Assembly: GCA_964602655.1 (NCBI GenBank)
Contig: CAZRSF010000052.1
Coordinates: 1-45,552, forward strand
Source of the DNA: Moduliflexus sp964602655
GTDB taxonomy: Bacteria; Moduliflexota; Moduliflexia; Moduliflexales; Moduliflexaceae
DNA length: 45,552 nt
Direction of reading: 5' to 3'
How positions within the stretch are numbered: the stretch's first letter is position 1; the number at the start of each line of letters is the position of its first letter. Of the stretch, positions 24,693 through 31,061 are shown in pieces. A model generated the notes under the pieces. That model ran no database searches. It was not told where the DNA came from and was given only the letters and a program-made list of their open reading frames with translations. The position numbers and the translations under genes are program-made.

Positions 24693-25622
24693 TTAGATGA
24701 GTAAAATTTCATCTTCTTGCGGAATCAAGATTTCCAGACCATGCGGTTCAGCTAATCGTCTGGCGGTATCATACTTTTTCACAATGGCGGTATCAGTATC
24801 TTCCGGCGCGTGATGACCAAGAATCAGCCGTTTGACGCGGCTTCGCAGCGCCAAATTGACCGCCATCACTTCGGTCGAATGTCCCCAGCTTTCTTTGCCT
24901 TTGATATTCTGCTCGTTAAAATGGGTGTCATGCAGCACTAAGTCGGCATCCTGACAAAAATCTACCAGCCCTTGATAATAGCGTGCTTCGTCTTTTTTCT
25001 CAAAATGTCGCATGCCATGTCCTAAATGATTGTTTTCAATCGGCGCTAAATCTGTAAGAATCACCACGGATTTGCCATGCAATTCGATACGATAGCCTAA
25101 ATCAATCCCTGGATGATTGATCTGATAGGTGGATACCGCATACTCATCTGCATCCTGAGATTGGGGCAGCAGATTTTGTGGTAGCGTCGGCAGCGGAATC
25201 ACGAAACGATCTCCGCCGCTAATCGTCTTAAATCGGATAGAGGCTGGAAGCTCCGAAAAATTAATCGGAAACGCATCGGTTTGAAATTGATGTTTGAACA
25301 GTTCCTCAAAGGTTTCTTTGAATGATGAAGTTCCCCAGAATCGCGCGTGCGTATTGGCTCGGTAAAAGGGGTCGAAAAATGGAAACGCCAGAATATGATC
25401 CCAATGCGAATGGGTGAGCAAAAACGTAAAATGCGTAATTTCTTTGCTCAAACGCACTCCTTCACGGAACAAGCCGGTGCCTCCATCCACGTAAACAGGA
25501 AACATGCCTTCGCCCCAAACTTTATAGGATGTGGTGTTGCCTCCGAATTTGATAAATTGGTCGGCTAACACCGGACGCGAACCTCGAGTTCCCAATAATT
25601 GAAAGTAAAAGGTTTTTGACAT
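24693..25622 (-). CDS. Metallo-beta-lactamase-fold hydrolase
   Basis: A 309-residue MBL-fold protein, paralogous to the one encoded just downstream. It starts with FQLLGTRGSRP, has YVDGGTG and the metal motif HSHWDH (71-76), later ILTDLAP and GHHAPED. It has an insertion around 130-160 relative to its neighbour. It is cytoplasmic, without a signal peptide. The pair may act on related phosphodiester or thioester substrates, but nothing in the sequence fixes which. A promoter candidate lies upstream at 25683-25712. Confidence 0.82.
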   Translation of the reverse strand: MSKTFYFQLLGTRGSRPVLADQFIKFGGNTTSYKVWGEGMFPVYVDGGTGLFREGVRLSKEITHFTFLLTHSHWDHILAFPFFDPFYRANTHARFWGTSSFKETFEELFKHQFQTDAFPINFSELPASIRFKTISGGDRFVIPLPTLPQNLLPQSQDADEYAVSTYQINHPGIDLGYRIELHGKSVVILTDLAPIENNHLGHGMRHFEKKDEARYYQGLVDFCQDADLVLHDTHFNEQNIKGKESWGHSTEVMAVNLALRSRVKRLILGHHAPEDTDTAIVKKYDTARRLAEPHGLEILIPQEDEILLI

Positions 25623-25682
25623 GAAATATACCTTATTTCAACAATATTTCTCTGACCTGATTCAGGGGGATGTTCTCAAAAA

Positions 25683-25712
25683 ACAGTAGCATCAAATAGA
25701 ATCTGATGTCAA
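25683..25712 (-). promoter_or_regulatory. Probable promoter of the MBL gene pair
   Basis: On the minus strand TTGACA (25712-25707) is followed by TACTGT (25688-25683) with an 18-base spacer, and the -10 is preceded by TGC, giving an extended -10. It lies about 60 bases before the ATG at 25622. Confidence 0.4.
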
Positions 25713-25752
25713 GAGCATTTTCAGGATATTGTCATCCGTCTTTCATGATGGT

Positions 25753-25781
25753 TTGACAAGGAGGGAGAAAAAACGTAAAAT
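25753..25781 (+). promoter_or_regulatory. Upstream promoter of tRNA-fMet
   Basis: TTGACA (25753-25758), exactly 17 bases, then TAAAAT (25776-25781), a near-consensus sigma-70 promoter. No protein gene lies between it and the tRNA at 25917. Confidence 0.55.
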
Positions 25782-25846
25782 TCGCTTTTTTGCAAATGAT
25801 GAATTCTGTGATGATTTTTTTATTGATAAAAAAGCAAGAAAAACAC

Positions 25847-25875
25847 TTGACAAAATCTCCATCTCTTTTATGTAT
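25847..25875 (+). promoter_or_regulatory. Proximal promoter of tRNA-fMet with inverted repeat
   Basis: TTGACA (25847-25852) is followed by TATGTA at 25869-25874 (16-base spacer). The -10 area overlaps a small inverted repeat, TGTATG-TAT-CATACA (25871-25885). The tRNA begins about 40 bases further on. Confidence 0.45.
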
Positions 25876-25916
25876 GTATCATACAAACAAACGCAACACA
25901 ACAGAGAAATTTTTGA

Positions 25917-25993
<77 letters not shown>

Positions 25994-26000
25994 ATATACA

Positions 26001-26031
26001 GGCTGGCATATTTTTTATGCCAGCCTTTTTT
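26001..26031 (+). terminator. Intrinsic terminator of tRNA-fMet
   Basis: GGCTGGCATA (26001-26010) and TATGCCAGCC (26016-26025) form a perfect 10-bp stem with a 5-T loop, followed by a run of six T. Confidence 0.92.
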
Positions 26032-26168
26032 ATGTGTTGGCGTATAGACAACACCTCCGCGTTGTCCTCTGAAAAATGCCTCGATAACGTTCCCTGCTTT
26101 TCTACGCTCTTCTTCTGTTTGGACGAAAATGTTGATGAAATTTCGTTGACTTTCTTTTGCAGGTACAT

Positions 26169-26178
26169 NNNNNNNNNN
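26169..26178. other. Assembly gap (10 N)
   Basis: Ten unknown bases between the tRNA terminator and the first CheW-like gene. The stretch 26032-26168 before it holds no gene I can support. A TTGACT at 26146-26151 ends exactly 17 bases before the gap, so a -10 box could be hidden in it. Confidence 0.95.
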
Positions 26179-26242
26179 AATCATGAAAAAAGGAGAATGT
26201 TTCTTCTTTCAGAAAGATGCGCAATAGGGACATGCCTGAAAT

Positions 26243-26794
26243 ATGGAAGAACAGCGCCAGACAAACGAAGAAATCACAGAAATTCTTGATGTGATCACCC
26301 GGCGTCAAGATGAACATGTCATTGAAATCGAAGAGAAAACTGTTCAATTGGTCATTTTTCTGCTCGATGGGAAATTATACGCGTTCTACGGCAGATGGGT
26401 GAAAGAAATTGTTCCGGTAAGCGCCATCACGTATGTGCCGGGAATGCCGGATTATCTTCTCGGCGTCCTGAATGTCCGGGGTGAAATCGAATCCGTCCTG
26501 GACTTGCGGACAGTGTTGGGACTGCCGTTTCAGTCGCTCGGCAAACAAAGCCGAATCTGCCTTGCTGAAGCGGCGCACGTCCGTTCAGGCGTCTTAGTGG
26601 ATTCGGTGGAAAATGTGATCGAACTCCCGGAGGAGTCACTCGCTTTTGCTGAGTCTGTTGGAAATTCCGGCATCGCAGAGTATATCATCGGGGGAACCTG
26701 TTACCATGACCAGGAAGTGATGTTGCTTGATCTTGAAAAGATGTTTGCGCACCTTCTTGGGTCAACATCAGGATTAGATGCGTCATCGTATTGA
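26243..26794 (+). CDS. CheW-like coupling protein with N-terminal extension
   Basis: A 183-residue protein with one CheW domain from about residue 32 (VQLVIFLLDGKLYAFYGRWVKEIV) to about 175. Typical features are GMPDYLLGVLNVRGEIESVLDLRTVLGL and GVLVDSVENVIELPEE. CheW proteins couple chemoreceptors to the kinase CheA. The first 30 residues are charged and unassigned. The gene overlaps a second CheW-like gene by 17 bases. No CheA or receptor gene is adjacent, so the partners must be elsewhere, possibly the methyl-accepting protein at 16716-19340. The start lies just after an assembly gap and lacks an obvious ribosome-binding site. Confidence 0.85.
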   Translation: MEEQRQTNEEITEILDVITRRQDEHVIEIEEKTVQLVIFLLDGKLYAFYGRWVKEIVPVSAITYVPGMPDYLLGVLNVRGEIESVLDLRTVLGLPFQSLGKQSRICLAEAAHVRSGVLVDSVENVIELPEESLAFAESVGNSGIAEYIIGGTCYHDQEVMLLDLEKMFAHLLGSTSGLDASSY

Positions 26795-27230
26795 TGTGCT
26801 GGTGTTTGCGGCGGAAGAAAATGTGTATGGTGTTCATGCCAACCAGATCGAAGAGTTGCTCTCAGAAGGAGCGCATCCTGTCGGACGGGTGGCAGACGCG
26901 CGCCCGTCTATTCCTTATAAAGGGCGACAATTACGCATTCTCCGGCTATCGCAGTATATGCGTCAGCGCCCCGCATGTTGTCCGACATTCGTAGGTTCTG
27001 AATCATCGGCAAGCGCATTGCCGGGACGAATCCTGGTGACAACAATCAGACAGCAAGAGGAATATGTCGGGCTGCTGATTCAAGAATTGCAGCAATTGGT
27101 CACGCTGCCGGTCACGCAGATTTTTCCGTTGCCCGCGATCATGGCTGCGAAAAAGCGCACACGGCTGATTTGGGGAATCGCGCTGCTGCGTGACGCCCCG
27201 GTCATCTTACTTGATCTTGAACAATTATAA
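26778..27230 (+). CDS. Second CheW-like protein
   Basis: A 150-residue CheW-domain protein: VLVFAAEENVYGVHANQIEELL at the N-terminus, a short middle, and GRILVTTIRQQEEYVGLLIQELQQLVTLP toward the end. It is more divergent than its neighbour and lacks the usual LRG loop in clear form (LRILRLSQYM instead). Its ATG lies within the end of the preceding gene, with AGGA upstream, so the two are translated together. Two different CheW-like proteins side by side may form a heterotypic ring or modulate one another. Confidence 0.75.
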   Translation: MRHRIDVLVFAAEENVYGVHANQIEELLSEGAHPVGRVADARPSIPYKGRQLRILRLSQYMRQRPACCPTFVGSESSASALPGRILVTTIRQQEEYVGLLIQELQQLVTLPVTQIFPLPAIMAAKKRTRLIWGIALLRDAPVILLDLEQL

Positions 27231-27236
27231 CGAGTT

Positions 27237-27282
27237 ACGCGCATGTGTTTGACGCAGGAAAAGGCGCGAAACACATGCGCGT
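27237..27282 (+). promoter_or_regulatory. Perfect hairpin covering the start codon
   Basis: ACGCGCATGTGTTT (27237-27250) and its exact reverse complement (27269-27282) flank an 18-base loop. The ATG at 27275 lies in the right arm, and the probable ribosome-binding site AGGAAAAGG (27256-27264) lies in the loop. In RNA the start codon would be paired, so the structure could control translation of the membrane protein that follows. Confidence 0.6.
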
Positions 27283-28702
27283 AGCATTGATGAATATGTG
27301 TATGCGAGTGTTATACCGCCTGCTCCTCTCTTTGTTTGTGGTGGTTGCGATGGGACTGCTGCTTGGTTCGGCGATGGTTCGGGACGCGCAGGCCGCCGAT
27401 CATCCGATCTTATACTTGTTTTGGGGGGATGGCTGTCCGCATTGCAAGGATGAGGAAGCCTTTTTGACGACGCTTCGCGAGAAATACCCGGAAATGGAAA
27501 TGCGTTCGTTCGAGGTCTGGAATCACCCTGAATTCGCCTTGCTGGCCGAAGCGATGCGGAAAGAATATAAGATTACCTCGGCCAGTGTGCCGATGACGTT
27601 TATCGGCGATTGGCATGATGTCGGCTACAGCGACGACGAAACATCCGGCGCGAAAATCGAGCAGCAAATCGTGCATTGTATCAAAAATGGCTGCATAGAC
27701 CCGATTACGAAATTAGGACCGAGTCAGGCCGTCTGGCTCGTGTTGGATCAAGCCGCCAAAAAGCAACCGCTGGGGTGGCAGTTATTTTCAGCGACGATTG
27801 CGCCGCGCAAAGATATGGAATTTGTCGTGACCGCGCCTGCGGCATCAGCCGAGTCCACCGCGCCGTCAAGTTCCGAAGCCCCCGGCGCAACGGCAGCGAA
27901 TACGCAGGAATCCGTTCAAGCATCGCCAGCAGTCACGCCAACGCCTTCCACAGAGGAAAATATTCGACTCACGAAACGCATCAGCGTCAATGTCTCGAAA
28001 ATCGGATTGCCGTTGTTTACGCTGATTATCGGCGGACTGGACGGCTTCAATCCCTGCGCGATGTGGGTGCTTTCGTTCCTGTTGACCCTCGTCTTATACG
28101 CCAAATCCCGCGCGAAGATTTTGATTATCGGTGGAATTTTCGTGCTCGCCTCCGGCGTCATTTATTTTCTCTTCATGATCGCCTGGCTGAATGTGTTTCT
28201 GTACATGGGCTATGTCAAATACATGCGGATCGGCATTGCCGTATTAGCGTTAATTATGGGGGCGATCAACTGTAAGGATTTCTTTTTCTTTAAAAAAGGC
28301 GTCTCGTTGACGATTCCCGAATCCGCGCAGCCGAAACTCTTTAAAAAAATGCGGAAAATCGTCAATACGACAGCGCTTCCGGCGATGATTCTCGGCACCG
28401 CCGCGCTGGCCGTGTCGGCAAACTTGATCGAACTCCTCTGCACGGCGGGTTTCCCTGCGATTTACACCAGAGTGCTGACGCTCCAAAATTTATCGAGCCT
28501 CCAATATTATTTCTATTTGGTGTTATATAATGTTGTGTATGTCATTCCGTTAGCCGTGATTGTCGGCGTGTTCGCCTGGAAGATGGGCGGGCGCAAGCTA
28601 TCGGAAAAAGAAGGGCGCGTGTTGAAACTCATCAGCGGCGTATTGATGCTGGCGCTCGGCATAATCATGCTGGTCAAGCCGGAATTGCTGACGTTCGGAT
28701 AA
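27275..28702 (+). CDS. Thioredoxin-fold / CcdA-like membrane protein
   Basis: A 475-residue envelope protein. A signal peptide ends near AQA-AD (residue 40). A periplasmic thioredoxin-like domain follows with the redox motif C54-P-H-C57 and two more cysteines (C135, C140). A Ser/Ala/Thr/Pro-rich linker (185-230) leads to a DsbD/CcdA-like membrane part with about six helices. It carries cysteines in GFNPCAMWV (C261) and ELLCTAGFP (C389), positioned like the CcdA redox pair. It probably moves reducing power from cytoplasmic thioredoxin to a periplasmic target. The order, soluble domain first, resembles a rearranged DsbD. The ATG at 27275 follows AGGAAAAGG; later in-frame ATGs (27290, 27296, 27302) would still leave a signal peptide. 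Confidence 0.85.
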   Translation: MRVALMNMCMRVLYRLLLSLFVVVAMGLLLGSAMVRDAQAADHPILYLFWGDGCPHCKDEEAFLTTLREKYPEMEMRSFEVWNHPEFALLAEAMRKEYKITSASVPMTFIGDWHDVGYSDDETSGAKIEQQIVHCIKNGCIDPITKLGPSQAVWLVLDQAAKKQPLGWQLFSATIAPRKDMEFVVTAPAASAESTAPSSSEAPGATAANTQESVQASPAVTPTPSTEENIRLTKRISVNVSKIGLPLFTLIIGGLDGFNPCAMWVLSFLLTLVLYAKSRAKILIIGGIFVLASGVIYFLFMIAWLNVFLYMGYVKYMRIGIAVLALIMGAINCKDFFFFKKGVSLTIPESAQPKLFKKMRKIVNTTALPAMILGTAALAVSANLIELLCTAGFPAIYTRVLTLQNLSSLQYYFYLVLYNVVYVIPLAVIVGVFAWKMGGRKLSEKEGRVLKLISGVLMLALGIIMLVKPELLTFG

Positions 28703-28809
28703 ACGTCCACTGTGTGCGGAATTATTACCAATGAAGAACATCTCTGTTCGTTTTGAGCGCATTTTTTATATTGGGGTGTTCAAGACGAGCAGATGAGTTC
28801 TTTTGAAAA

Positions 28810-29043
28810 ATGATTGCAGAACAGATATTTACGCAGAACCTCAAAACGCTTCCGCGCCTATCGAGAGCGCAATTGGCGAAAGAATTGCTTGAAAGCCTCG
28901 AAGAACCGGAGCAAACCAATTATGTTGATTTATTATGGGGAGAAGAAGCCGAACGACGCCTGGCAAATATCAAAAATGGCGTCACAAAAACAATTCCGGG
29001 ACAGCAGGTTTTGGCCGAAGCAAGGAGACTTGTCAATCTATGA
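28810..29043 (+). CDS. Addiction-module antitoxin (TIGR02574-type)
   Basis: A 77-residue acidic protein of the putative addiction module component family. The C-terminal pattern LLWGEEAERRLANIKNG ... IPGQQVLAEARRL is typical. It overlaps the downstream toxin gene by four bases (ATGA), the usual antitoxin-first order. It should bind and neutralise the toxin and repress the pair. The 107 bases before it show no convincing promoter. Confidence 0.85.
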   Translation: MIAEQIFTQNLKTLPRLSRAQLAKELLESLEEPEQTNYVDLLWGEEAERRLANIKNGVTKTIPGQQVLAEARRLVNL

Positions 29044-29363
29044 AATATAGCTTCGATCCTGACGCGCAAGCCGAATATTTGGAGGCGATTCAATATTATG
29101 AACAGCAGTTTTCAGGGCTTGGAGCGCAATTTATTGCAGATGTCGAACAGAGCATCGGGCGGATGTTGGCCTTTCCCGAAACGTGGGGAAGGCTGACGTT
29201 CAATACAAGAAGAACGATTCTGGAAGTATTTCCGTATGGGATTATCTATTATTTTGACGGAACAGAAATTTATATCCTTGCGGTCATGCACCTGAAAAGA
29301 AAGCCCGGTTATTGGATGAAACGATTGCAGAACTATGAAGAAAAAAATAATCCAAGCCTTTGA
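29040..29363 (+). CDS. RelE/ParE-family toxin
   Basis: A 107-residue RelE/ParE superfamily toxin: MKYSFDPDAQAEYLEAIQYYEQQ at the start, then FPETWGRLTFNTRRTILEVFPYGIIYYFDGTEIYILAVMHLKRKPGYW. This pattern fits the ParE-like branch found with TIGR02574 antitoxins. Whether it cuts mRNA or poisons gyrase cannot be said. The ATG at 29040 overlaps the antitoxin stop. Confidence 0.88.
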   Translation: MKYSFDPDAQAEYLEAIQYYEQQFSGLGAQFIADVEQSIGRMLAFPETWGRLTFNTRRTILEVFPYGIIYYFDGTEIYILAVMHLKRKPGYWMKRLQNYEEKNNPSL

Positions 29364-29453
29364 AAATCATCGTTATCGCTCGGCGCTGACATAATTTGTA
29401 TGTGTTTGCTTTGCGGCACGGTTGCCCCATTATTCACTACACCTAAAATTTGC

Positions 29454-29482
29454 TTGACAAAACCGATCTTCTCATCTAAAAA
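29454..29482 (+). promoter_or_regulatory. Promoter of the IdeS-like lipoprotein gene
   Basis: TTGACA (29454-29459), a 17-base spacer and TAAAAA (29477-29482), four of six matches to the -10 consensus, give a good sigma-70 promoter. It is about 100 bases before the lipoprotein start and upstream of an attenuator-like hairpin. Confidence 0.5.
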
Positions 29483-29488
29483 GCGGTT

Positions 29489-29544
29489 TGTCTGAATCAA
29501 GCAAGCTGTCAGACATTATTCGACGTGTCTGACAGCTTTTTTTT
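29489..29544 (+). promoter_or_regulatory. Attenuator-like leader with alternative stems
   Basis: AGCTGTCAGACA (29504-29515) pairs perfectly with TGTCTGACAGCT (29526-29537), followed by seven T, a full intrinsic terminator lying between the promoter and the gene. Upstream, TGTCTGA at 29489-29495 can pair instead with TCAGACA (29509-29515), which would break the terminator. Two mutually exclusive stems of this kind are the layout of a transcription attenuator. The signal that would choose between them is unknown. Confidence 0.55.
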
Positions 29545-29581
29545 GCGCAACACGATTTCTATGAAAACGGGAGGATATGTT

Positions 29582-30976
29582 ATGAAGAGTCTGCGTCAAT
29601 TTTTTCGCAGGGGGGGGGGTACATCAACGATTAGCGGCCTTATTCTTGCAACCGCCCTGTCAGTCGGGCTGATCATCAGTTGCAAAGAAGACAACTCCAG
29701 CAAGCCAACTGCGCCGAATATTCCTGTCGGGCCGGACTGGCAGACCTCCGAAAATTCCAATCAAATGGGTTTCTATTCCGCCAAAGGCGACGGGCAATTC
29801 GGAGCCTATGTTGGAACGAACAACGAATTTCAAATCAGCGTTCCGGCAGGTGATTACGTCCTGGAATACACCACGCAGAACACATCAACCAACTCGATGC
29901 AAGCCGTCACGACCGCAGGCCCGTTCCATGTTGTCTTTCGCGCAAGCCAACCCTCGATTTTGGTCATCGGTCTGTTCGGCGGCGTCAATATTAATTCGAA
30001 CGTCAGTAGCGCGTCCGTGAGTCATGGATCGGTCAAGACGTTTTCCTCCTCAACCTCCTGGACCAGCAATGCGGTGACGCTGATTTCATGGCCGGGCGGC
30101 GGCATTGCGTCCTGGCTGGATGCGTTTCTCGTCAATGCGGGCATCGCGCCGATCACGCTGATTCAGAATGGCGCAGTCGTGTCCGGCGTGAATCCGCTGC
30201 CCGCGCCGTCGCAGCCGGTGGAACGTCCGACAGCCGTTCCACCGACGGTGGCGGCTAACCCCACCCCGGGTGTCACGGCAACGCCGACATCGCCGCAAAC
30301 CGAAAAGGTCATGCTGTCCGGTACGTACTATGATGCTGAAAAGTTGACGAGCGAAGATGGCATGAATATGTGTTGGGCGGCGGCTCCAGCCAACGCCTTG
30401 ATGTGGGGAGACTGGGCGACCGCCTTCAATAACGCTCAGGATGTATTCCGCAAATTTCAGGAGTATTGGGTCAATGCTTGGAATATCGGCGGGCCTGGGC
30501 CGAAAGACTCAATCGCATGGTGGTTCGGCGGGGATAACACATTGTCTTCATCGATCAAAACGAACTATATTGAAAAAACAGGAGGGGGAAGTTACTGGCC
30601 GACCGAGTCTCTCGGTAGCTATTACTCCGAAGAATCATTCAGTATAAACAGCGTGAATTTGAAAATCCGCGAGCAATCCGCGGTCATGATTATGGTAACA
30701 CGAGATGGCGTCAGCGGACACTGGTTCAACGTCTGGGGTTTCGAGAAAGACGCAAGCAAACCAAACGAAGAATATTTATATATTACGGATAATCAGGATG
30801 GGGACGCGAATAACTCAACGCCTAAACGGGTGACCGTAAAGCTGGAAGGCGGCGTTTGGCGTTTGTCTGATTATACATATTCGGGACAGACAGGATGGAA
30901 TGTTGGCGGGACAATGGGTGCCCTAAAAAGACGGACTGGTTGCCCGATAAATGCATCGGGCGTGCCGATGTGCTGA
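29582..30976 (+). CDS. Lipoprotein with IdeS-like cysteine-protease domain
   Basis: A 464-residue secreted lipoprotein. The signal sequence ends in the lipobox IISC (C34). Residues 50-200 form a beta-rich domain I do not recognise, and a Pro/Thr linker spans about 205-240. The C-terminal domain (about 245-464) shows the order expected for an IdeS-like (C66-type) papain-fold protease: C264 in MNMCWAAAPANALMWG, H380 in SGHWFNVWGFEKD, and D403 in LYITDNQDGD. Streptococcal IdeS has a very similar NHVINLWG ... YVTDSDS block. The enzyme is probably exported and membrane-anchored. The ATG at 29582 follows GGGAGGA. Ten consecutive G lie in codons 10-13, which could make expression switch on and off by slippage. 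Confidence 0.72.
   Translation: MKSLRQFFRRGGGTSTISGLILATALSVGLIISCKEDNSSKPTAPNIPVGPDWQTSENSNQMGFYSAKGDGQFGAYVGTNNEFQISVPAGDYVLEYTTQNTSTNSMQAVTTAGPFHVVFRASQPSILVIGLFGGVNINSNVSSASVSHGSVKTFSSSTSWTSNAVTLISWPGGGIASWLDAFLVNAGIAPITLIQNGAVVSGVNPLPAPSQPVERPTAVPPTVAANPTPGVTATPTSPQTEKVMLSGTYYDAEKLTSEDGMNMCWAAAPANALMWGDWATAFNNAQDVFRKFQEYWVNAWNIGGPGPKDSIAWWFGGDNTLSSSIKTNYIEKTGGGSYWPTESLGSYYSEESFSINSVNLKIREQSAVMIMVTRDGVSGHWFNVWGFEKDASKPNEEYLYITDNQDGDANNSTPKRVTVKLEGGVWRLSDYTYSGQTGWNVGGTMGALKRRTGCPINASGVPMC
29610..29619 (+). repeat. Ten-G homopolymer in the signal-peptide region
   Basis: A run of ten G encodes part of the Arg-Gly-Gly-Gly at residues 10-13 of the lipoprotein. Gain or loss of one G would shift the frame before the hydrophobic signal core. 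Nothing like it is seen elsewhere in the window. Confidence 0.9.
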
Positions 30977-31008
30977 TTGTCCATTTTCATTATTCATTGA
31001 CGCATGTG

Positions 31009-31045
31009 AAACCTGACCGACCTTCAACAGTTGGTCAGGTTTTTT
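31009..31045 (+). terminator. Intrinsic terminator after the lipoprotein gene
   Basis: AACCTGACC (31010-31018) pairs with GGTCAGGTT (31033-31041), followed by a T run. It lies 33 bases after the stop and before the next gene. Confidence 0.8.
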
Positions 31046-31061
31046 ACGTTATCCATCTTTT

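Noticed and set aside
26146..26168. Promoter for the CheW-like genes (TTGACT just before the N gap)
   Set aside because: The matching -10 would fall into unknown bases, so it cannot be supported.
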